64,000 nt of DNA, from positions 55,892,616 to 55,956,615 of the forward strand of contig CM036756.1 in assembly GCA_020796225.1 (NCBI GenBank), written 5' to 3'. The notes under the pieces are model-generated. The model was not told the DNA's origin, did not search any database, and saw nothing but the letters and a program-made list of their open reading frames with translations. Below are positions 57,860 to 64,000 of this stretch, piece by piece. This DNA comes from Arion vulgaris (taxonomy: Eukaryota > Mollusca > Gastropoda > Stylommatophora > Arionidae). The number at the start of each line of letters is the position of its first letter. Positions within the stretch are counted from its first letter, which is position 1. The position numbers and the translations under genes were made by a program.

Positions 57860-57939
57860 ATGGAGGCAGGAAATAGTTCACCACCACTCAGAAAAGCTAG
57901 TATTTCAGGTCCTATGTACAAGCGGGAGCCAAGCAGGAG
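57860..57939 (+). CDS. NT5C2: NT5C2-like gene, first coding exon
   Basis: Start of a cytosolic purine 5'-nucleotidase, the enzyme that removes the phosphate from IMP and GMP. The exon has 26 codons plus two bases: MEAGNSSPPLRKASIS, then GPMYKREPSR and AG. An in-frame TGA lies at 57815 and the ATG has A at -3. The donor is AG|gtcagt at 57940. Joined in phase to the exon at 59980 it gives KREPSRR followed by VFVNRSL, matching the conserved N-terminal part of the family (KREAYHR then VFVNRSL in the human protein, from memory). The N-terminal 15 residues are variable in the family. An upstream noncoding exon is possible (acceptor-like aaaggtgcag at 57835). Confidence 0.72.
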
Positions 57940-58036
57940 GTCAGTCAGTAAACATATTTATATGTTGTATGATTTTTGTGTGTTTCATTACTAATCTCAG
58001 ATGCGAAAGTGATTTTTTTCTACTACTACTTTTGTC

Positions 58037-58258
58037 ACAAGAACCGCAGTAGCATAATTGTTAGTGAACTTAATTCTTAGGCGTGTGGTCAGGGTTCAAT
58101 ACCACAGTGAGCATGGAATATTTTCAGACTGTAATGGCTCTCAGGTCGACCCAGCCTCAATTGAGTACCAAAATAAGGCAGCTAGACCACATCACCCATC
58201 GTGCGCCGATTGTCAATGAAAAATACAGGCCTAACACTGTAATACCCAGTATACCAGA
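58037..58258 (+). mobile_element. SINE-F copy in NT5C2-like intron
   Basis: aaccgcagtagcataattgt, agggttcaataccac (B box), gtcgacccagcctcaattga and caatgaaaaatacaggcc. Confidence 0.88.
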
Positions 58259-58259
58259 A

Positions 58260-58625
58260 GTTACCAACACCAGAAAAGACAGAGTCACCAACACCAGCAT
58301 AAGAAAGAAAGTTGTGACATAACCTTGCTTGAATTACATTGAAAAACAAGGAATGAAGAGGCTTGGCCACTTAATAAGACTGCAACTGAATTCCACTGTA
58401 CACAAAGTCTTCTACAACAGAATATCAGTAAAGAAGGCGTGAGGAAGACCCTGAAAAGATGGATAGATGGCATAACAGAATCCTGTCAAAAATCAAAAAT
58501 AACTATCACCCAAGCAGCCACTAGAGCAGCTCAAGACAAAAACATAAAACTTTGACACATGGCAACAACCAGTTAACAGTGTGGCAACAACCAGTTAACA
58601 GTGTGGCAACAAAAGAGACAGAAGA
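58260..58625 (+). mobile_element. LINE 3' end in the intron
   Basis: gtcaccaacaccagcataag, aaagaaagttgtgacataac, cttgaattacattgaaaaac, ggcttggccacttaataaga: the closest single-copy relative of the 67-bp array unit. The 3' end repeats ggcaacaaccagttaacagt twice and ends in caacaaaagagac. Confidence 0.85.
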
Positions 58626-58699
58626 TTGGCATCAATTTTAATCACTTGGATATGTCTTATGTGTCAACTTTGGCATGAAGAGTTGACCGGAAACTTGAA

Positions 58700-58733
58700 A
58701 GGAAAGGACGATGGTCCTATCAATCAATCAATT
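58700..58733 (+). mobile_element. SINE-B tail
   Basis: gacgatggtcctatcaatca with an atca tail; only the extreme 3' end remains. Confidence 0.6.
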
Positions 58734-58754
58734 AAGCATCTTCATCATGTAGAA

Positions 58755-58935
58755 ATAAGTGTCAACACCGAGAACATATATCTTCTTTATCTTCACCCTT
58801 CGCTCATAGGGAAACATAGGTCCTCAACCAAGGCCATCTTTTCCAGATCTCTCCACTTTCTCCCCATTTTCTTGCATTCCGTCTCCAACTCCCGTCTCCA
58901 GGTGTTCCTTGGTCTTCCCCACTGCCAACTCTAGA
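58755..58935 (-). mobile_element. LINE C-terminal scrap in the intron
   Basis: In reverse: WGRPRNTWRRELETECKKMG, RKWRDLEKMALVED. The GRPRNTWRRELE pattern is characteristic of LINE C termini. Confidence 0.8.
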
Positions 58936-59159
58936 TAACTAGGCCAGACAACTGACCGAGGAATCCATGACCTAGATCAGAATGGGGGGCTGGAATACAT
59001 ATATGTTTGCATAGAACACTGCATGCTTTTTGCAATTTTACTCAATTCTGTGAGTCTATGGTTATTTATTGGTGAAAAATATTCATAATATTGATATTCC
59101 TTATTGTTAAAATTAACTTGTTGGATAATATCACTTGGATTTAGTATTTTGTGTTGATT

Positions 59160-59458
59160 TTAAGTTTATAGTTGGCTCTGGTCTTCCTCTACCTCTTTTG
59201 CCCTGGGGGTTCCATCGGAGAACCTGTCTTGTGATACTATTAGAGGGGTTTCCTCAGTGTGTATCCTATCCATCGCCACCTTTTGCTTCTTATCTCTTGT
59301 TCCACTTGTTGTTGTCCTGTTCTATCCCAAAATTCCCTGTTTGTAGTCCTGTCATACCATCGCAGATGGAGTATCCTGCACAAGCATCTATTGATGTATA
59401 TCTGCAACCTTTTGTTGTTCCCCTTAGTTGTTCTCCTAGAAATCAGTGTCAACATGAG
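59160..59458 (-). mobile_element. LINE C-terminal segment, antisense
   Basis: In reverse: RLQIYINRCLCRILHLRWYD, RTTNREFWDRTGQQQVEQEI, RSKRWRWIGYTLRKPL. It runs up to an (at)n at 59460. Confidence 0.82.
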
Positions 59459-59479
59459 ATTATATATATATATATACCA

Positions 59480-59690
59480 TTATACAAAAAAGACACTGAA
59501 GATGGATGGGACATGTGTTGCGCATGTAGGCTAGCTTTGTCACGAAAACTGCACTGAGATGGACACCAGAGGATAAATGAAAAAGTGTAAGACTCAATAC
59601 CACCTGGAGGACATCAGGAACTCTAAGACATGAACCACAGCTAGAACACAATATTGAGGACGGCCAAGGACACTGAAAAAAATTGCATGT
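59480..59690 (+). mobile_element. LINE C-terminal segment, sense, head-to-head with its neighbour
   Basis: Shifted frames give RWMGHVLRM and TALRWTPEDK, the region that the antisense neighbour reads as RWIGYTLRKP and ALRWNPQGK. The two overlap by about 130 bp, so they are two copies rather than a simple inversion of one. Confidence 0.65.
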
Positions 59691-59783
59691 TTTTGGTGTT
59701 GCCCTATAAGCGCCAAGGACATCACAGGTAATAGAGAGAGAATCATTTAGTACTGAAGCTTATTTATTATGAAGCTTCCTTGA

Positions 59784-59935
59784 TAACTTCAATTGATTGA
59801 TTGATTGGACAATCATCATTGCATGTTAGTAAGTAACCATGCCTGCACTGATCTCTTTCTTACACAGGAAGATCTCAGCGGCAGTGCATAAACTCTATAG
59901 CACTGGAGAGGGATCCGATGTACTTTGGAAGATAG
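59784..59935 (-). mobile_element. SINE-B 3' portion in the intron
   Basis: (tgat)n tail, aatcatcattgcatgttagt, tctttcttacacaggaagat and actctatagcactggagagg. It ends about 45 bp before the exon, so it lies within the acceptor region. Confidence 0.85.
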
Positions 59936-59979
59936 TGAAATATTTTGTATTATTCCAATGTTTATCTTCAATTTGACAG

Positions 59980-60053
59980 AGTATTTGTGAACAGAAGTCT
60001 TATGCTGGAAAAGGTCAAGTTCTTTGGATTTGATATGGATTACACACTAGCAG
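59980..60053 (+). CDS. NT5C2: NT5C2-like gene, exon with HAD motif I
   Basis: A 74-bp exon: one base completing an Arg codon, 24 codons, and one base of the next codon. It reads [13 protein letters not shown], then [17 protein letters not shown] is motif I of the haloacid dehalogenase superfamily, in which the first Asp is the nucleophile that takes the phosphate. The flanking residues are those of cytosolic purine 5'-nucleotidase. NT5DC proteins, by contrast, usually have FDYDYT. The acceptor is cttcaatttgacag at 59979 and the donor is AG|gtctgt at 60054. The intron to the previous coding exon is 2,040 bp. The next exon (expected to continue Y-K-S-P) was not found before 64000. Confidence 0.88.
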
Positions 60054-60119
60054 GTCTGTGTTTTATGTCATTGTTTGTGATCATTGTGTTTTTTTCTTAC
60101 ATGTTCTCTACGGTATCTG

Positions 60120-60320
60120 TGAAATGGTGTTCCTGATGTGTCATGTGATTTTTCTGTTATCTTTCATGGTGTCCCTGATGTTTCTTGTGATTTATCTGTT
60201 ATATTTCATGGTGTTCATGATATGTCATATGACTTATCTGTTATCTTTCATGGTGTTCCTGATGTTTCATGTGACATATCTGTTGGTTTTTTTGTGTGTG
60301 TCATGTGATTTTTGTCATGT
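60120..60320. repeat. Repeat of about 48 bp, four units
   Basis: Repeats of tcatgtgatttttctgttat and ctttcatggtgttcctgatg with variation. Directly downstream of the exon, in the intron. Confidence 0.85.
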
Positions 60321-60417
60321 GGTTTATAAATTCTCTTTCACATATTATCTATGGTTTTGATTAGGTCCCGCTAGTGAGTGTGATGGGGTCTCTGCTTTGT
60401 AATATAATATGGTAAAA

Positions 60418-60720
60418 CGCCCAGTGGTCACCGGGCCCAAATTTGGAGTGTAAAGTATAGAACCACTATTACCTGCCGCGCATGTCATATGAGGCGACTA
60501 AGGAGGTTTGGCTGAAATCAGATGCACATGTCCTAAACATGTAGAAGTCTATGCGTTTAGGGGTCTACCAAATCAATATGCAACGTATACACGTTATTGG
60601 CAAAGAACAAACATATCACAAAGAGTGATTAAAATTGGTCTTAAGAACGAACGCAAAGAAGAAGAGACAAAGAGTAATTAAATTTGGTTGTAAAGAACGA
60701 ACGCAAAGAAGAAGAAGATG
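60418..60720 (+). mobile_element. SINE-D copy with duplicated 3' end
   Basis: The head is ccagtggtcaccgggcc and the normal body ends gaacgaacgcaaagaagaag at 60664. It is followed by a second 3' end (acaaagagtaattaaatttg, gaacgaacgcaaagaagaag). The 8-mer tggtaaaa at 60410-60417 and 60721-60728 is a possible target duplication that encloses both. Confidence 0.85.
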
Positions 60721-60764
60721 TGGTAAAAAAGTAAAGTTTAAAAACGTATTTTCGTACAGTGAAG

Positions 60765-60960
60765 GCCCGCATTTTACTTCCCCAACTGATGTGGTCAATA
60801 TCTTGATGGCCACCTTTACATTCAGTGCATCTATGATATCTAAATTTCATTGGGTCAATGTGAGAGCAGTTATGGTCAGACAAATTCTCACTCCTACTGT
60901 AGAGAACTGATCCTGGGATCATACTTCTATGATCAAGTTTACCATTACACTTTTTCAACT
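60765..60960 (-). mobile_element. SINE-F copy, diverged
   Basis: tgggtcaatgtgagagcagt, tcagacaaattctcactcc, ctgtagagaactgatcctgg: the SINE-F body and B-box region in reverse. Confidence 0.65.
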
Positions 60961-61364
60961 CTTGGTAAAATGGGTCCATGATTGTAAATGTTGTGGATGC
61001 TTATAAATCTGATGGTGGTGGGGGCAATTCTTGTGTAGATTGGGTTCAGACTTGTGGTGACTGTATCAGTTGCTTATGTAGGTATTGGAGTTGGTCTTAT
61101 GTTGATGTTGGGGTCCAAGCTTGTAAAAGATAATGGACCCAGACTTTAAAGCTTTCTGTTTTGTGAAACATATTCATTATACTTTTCCGTAAAATGTCAG
61201 AAATGCTATCTAGTTAAAAATTCAGTTTAAAAAAAAAAGAAAAAGATAAAATAAACCTTTTTAATACCATGAGTTATATTTGGAAATACAATTTTACGCC
61301 TATATTTTGTTAATGACCATCTATCTGTACGACATATTTTGATGCAGCATTCTTCTTCATGAAA
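60961..61364. other. Unassigned intron sequence
   Basis: No repeat recognised. It contains a tttaaaaaaaaaagaaaaag purine run at 61226. Confidence 0.45.
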
Positions 61365-61690
61365 GTAAGTTGAGTGCATTTGAAAATAAATGACTGGGAA
61401 ATATAATGAACATTAAATGGGACGAATTCAGAAGTGATGAAATCTGAGAAATCTCTGGTCAACCACTAGTTGCAGCTGTTATGTGAAAGAGAAGATGGGG
61501 ATATGATGGGCATGCTCTGAGAAAAAATGGGCAAAGAATAACAAAGCAGGCATTGAAGTGGAAGGCAAATGATTCAAGAAAGAAAGAATGCCATAGGGAA
61601 AAACCTGTAATGAACTTCACTGAAAGAGGCAAGAAAATTACTTGCATGCCCTATGTAATGTATAACGGTACGAGAGAATATATACACATT
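61365..61690 (+). mobile_element. LINE 3' end in the intron
   Basis: MNIKWDEFRSDEI, ISGQPLVAAVM, KRRWGYDGHALRKNGQRITK, QALKWKANDSRKKECHR, then gtaatgtataacggtacgag. Same family as 29208-29650 in opposite orientation. Confidence 0.85.
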
Positions 61691-61858
61691 CTTCTTCTGG
61701 ATTAAAATTATTTTTCACTGTTCTTCTGTAAGTCATCAGATTACAGGCCCATTGGCTGCAATAAATTGTATGACTCAATTCTTTGTTATTCCTCTGCCGT
61801 CATCAAATCACATAACTAGTAACTTCAATACATTCACTTCTTCTGTATTTCTTTGTCA

Positions 61859-62228
61859 GAGGTTAGGTGCTCGTCTCTCATGCTAAAGGTACTCGGTTTG
61901 CTCCCTCATGGAGCCATCAGGATATTTTCCAGAGATCCCTGATCTCAGTGTAGGTAGATCGAGTTCCTAGCCCTATAGGAGACAGATGATAAAACGTAGG
62001 ACCTGTGTAATCGAGAAGAGCATCCTGGAAAGCCACAGACCCTGGAAAAATTCATTAGAAAAGATTACAAAATAAAAATCCAACAAAATATCTTTACCAT
62101 CTTCAAACTAACATCTGGGACCGTTGCTACGGAGTTAGTGCACTGCAGCTGAGATCTTCCTCTGTAAGAAAGAGATCGGAGAACACATGGTTGCTCACCG
62201 AAGTGCAGTGATGATGGTCATATCAATG
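61859..62228 (+). mobile_element. SINE-B, nearly full-length
   Basis: ggttaggtgctcgtctctca, ctcggtttgctccctcatgg (B-box region), gatctcagtgtaggtaga, ttgctacggagttagtgc, accgaagtgcagtgatgatg. Confidence 0.88.
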
Positions 62229-62235
62229 AATCTTT

Positions 62236-62756
62236 GTCAGTCATAGATACAACAGCACATTCACTTTGGAGATCGGGTTAGCTTCCCTCTTCGATCTCTA
62301 CTTTGTCACAGCAATTAATATATCCTGTTTTTGTGGTCACCATTTGTAGGTGTGATACGGTCCTGTTAACTATTGTCTCTTAACCTTGACTTCTCATCTC
62401 ATATGCTGCTTCATAGACCACAAACCTGTCTAATAGCATGCAGGAAACGTAGGTACGTTTAGAGAAATAAAAATCACACAAAAGCATTTGCCCACGGATA
62501 TAAAACATAAACTTCCTGTGCTTAATTAGTAATTCAGAGTTGTCTAACTTTTTGTCATGTCCGCGATTGTTTGTATACACTACAATGTCACATGTACAGA
62601 CGATTGAGATACGTATTGTCCGTAAGAAAATGACATAATATACATTTTACCTAACAGTTTTGACGTGGGTGCAATCATGGACTCTTAATCACAAGCTGGC
62701 AGATTCCACTCTCTCTTACAGCTGACATTTTGAATACAACATGATCGTTATAATTA
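62236..62756. other. Unassigned intron sequence
   Basis: Nothing recognised on either strand. Confidence 0.45.
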
Positions 62757-62905
62757 TTTATCTGTCTATCTTTTTATCTGTATGTCTTGACTTGTCTTGT
62801 TCTGTCTGTCTATGTATCTGTCTGTCTGACTATGTATCTGTCCGTCTGACTATGTATCTGTCTGTTTGTCTGTCTCTATCTCTCTCTCTCTCTCCGTCCG
62901 TATCT
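62757..62905. repeat. gtct/gtctgactatgtatct microsatellite
   Basis: Repeats of tctgtctgactatgtatc, then (tc)n, then ccgtccg. Confidence 0.9.
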
Positions 62906-62919
62906 GTCCGCCCGCCTAC

Positions 62920-63165
62920 CTCAAGCTGTGATAAGGTCGTTTACCTTGCTTTTCGAAGATCTTTGATTCAAATCCAGTCATTGTCTTTCTGTTCACGAGT
63001 GTATATTTCAAGAGATACATAGAATTATAGCTGGAGCCAGCGAGTTATTGCTTTGTGCATTACTCTCGGCTAGTAGCTTGCTATTTCTGCAGAGAGAGAG
63101 ACAGAGATCGAGCCATATTGGGGAACCTGATACTGTCAAGTCAATTCTTGACCTTTAAACTCATT
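62920..63165 (+). mobile_element. SINE-A copy, diverged
   Basis: B-box-like tttgattcaaatccag, gttcacgagtgtatatttc, attactctcggctagtagc, tgctatttctgcagagagag and 3' gaacctgatactgtcaag. Confidence 0.75.
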
Positions 63166-63174
63166 CATTCTGTA

Positions 63175-63395
63175 GCATGCCCCTTACGGAACTTGCTCAC
63201 GTGACAACGTTTCTAAAGAAACTTCTCTATCATATGCAAAGTACTCCTCATCTAATGCATATATTTTTAATTTGTCATCACTTTTTACACCCATCTTCTC
63301 CTTGGTCTTCTTTCCACTTCCTGGTATATACACCCTTCCATGATTGCAATAATGTACGAAATTATTCATGGCTTCTAGTTTTGTTTTAATTAACA
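63175..63395 (-). mobile_element. LINE-A scrap
   Basis: In shifting reverse frames HGRVYIPGSGKKTKEKMGVK parallels the MEGGIPAKRRRERPWRRW stretch of LINE-A. Confidence 0.45.
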
Positions 63396-63529
63396 AAAGA
63401 TGAAATGTCTACACAGAATGCTGGGAGTATGAAGAAGAAACCGGTTTAGAAATGAGACATCAGGAAAAAAGTGGGTATAGTATAAATACTGAATAACATC
63501 AATAGCCAAGCTTGGACACAAATTTCATA

Positions 63530-63665
63530 GGGGTTCTGTGGCTAAGTGGTTCAGTCCTTGTCTTGCGTTTCGAAGGTCATGTGTTCGAATCCGGACCGCG
63601 CTGTTCTGTTTACTCGTGGACTTTTTCCAGAGATTCCTTGGGTTGCCGAGTCTTACAGACAAGCG
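63530..63665 (+). mobile_element. SINE-A 5' half
   Basis: A box tgtggctaagtggttc, B box gtgttcgaatccggacc, gtggactttttccagagatt. It breaks off into R1. Confidence 0.85.
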
Positions 63666-63675
63666 TTTTTAAGAA

Positions 63676-63885
63676 CACTCTCTCTCGCGATCACCCTTAG
63701 ACTGATGTACCAGATTTCCCCATAAATCTCATTCATGTGGAAATCTTATTCATGCAGCCTTTAGCATGGGTGGGTTTCGTCACATCTTCAGCTCCATTTG
63801 GAGCTCTGGTGCTTATCCTTCAGTGATGTGTCCAGTTTTATCCAGCGTTTACTGGGTTCGCTCTCCGTCAGTCTTTGGTTGTCCC
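63676..63885 (+). repeat. Dispersed repeat R1, copy 2
   Basis: ctctctcgcgatcaccc, actgatgtaccagatttccc, catgtggaaatcttattcat, ccatttggagctctggtgct and tttactgggttcgctctccg, parallel to 31148-31366. Confidence 0.8.
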
Positions 63886-64000
63886 CAGCCGATCTGCAAG
63901 GCAGCAGATTGCTATTTTCTTTTAGGGTAGCTACCCTTAGATAACCTTCCCTCCCGCGATGTTGAGCGTCATCTGCACAGGTTACCTGTCTTTTTTTGAA
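63886..64000. other. Unassigned end of window
   Basis: A short tttagggtagctaccct may come from SINE-C in reverse. The gene exons upstream must continue beyond this edge. Confidence 0.35.

Noticed and set aside
59160..59690. Classic twin-priming inversion of one LINE
   Set aside because: The sense and antisense parts overlap by about 130 bp of the same coding region and differ in sequence.

Overview
The window looks like a gene-poor, AT-rich stretch of an animal nuclear genome, most likely an invertebrate. It has tRNA-derived SINEs with pol III boxes, decayed non-LTR retrotransposons, Tc1/mariner-type and Tigger/pogo-type DNA transposons, hAT-like MITEs and kilobase-scale tandem arrays. Only two exons look like host coding sequence. 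There are no bacterial operons, rRNA genes or CRISPR. The exact phylum cannot be read from the sequence. SINE names A to H below are local labels.

Layout. 0-5.4 kb: a 67-bp minisatellite split by a truncated LINE, then SINEs A, F, C and D. 5.6-12 kb: LINE scraps, SINEs and a 1-kb pure-pyrimidine tract. 12.15-14.33 kb: a nearly complete IS630/Tc1/mariner-type transposon with 106-bp inverted repeats. 14.6-23.1 kb: hAT-like MITEs, LINE 3' ends, SINEs and 30-bp, 65-bp and 13-bp arrays. 23.3-27.7 kb: about 100 copies of a 44-bp satellite. 28-31.9 kb: SINEs, a LINE and CT tracts. 31.9-36.65 kb: about 82 copies of a 57-bp satellite whose long reading frames on both strands are artefacts of its period. 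36.7-43.5 kb: SINEs, including SINE-E inside SINE-C, a 56-bp array and a mariner-type MITE. 43.5-48.3 kb: a 65-bp array and a 59/62-bp array. 48.3-52.8 kb: a nested SINE pair, a 215-bp foldback and quiet AT-rich DNA. 52.85-56.25 kb: a LINE interrupted by a second LINE (itself interrupted by SINE-E) and by a Tigger transposon, each with a readable target duplication. 57-64 kb: a 57-bp array, then two plus-strand exons of a cytosolic purine 5'-nucleotidase gene (NT5C2-like) with introns full of SINE and LINE copies.

How the parts relate. The host gene appears to start near 57.86 kb and to run off the right end. Two minisatellites (67 bp at 2-3.4 kb, 65 bp at 21.03-21.29 kb) are amplified antisense pieces of adjacent parts of one LINE family's 3' coding end, so the retrotransposons seed satellites. 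Several large arrays abut or lie within about 30 bp of SINE-C copies. Patches of dense indels inside otherwise near-identical arrays suggest local consensus errors in the assembly.
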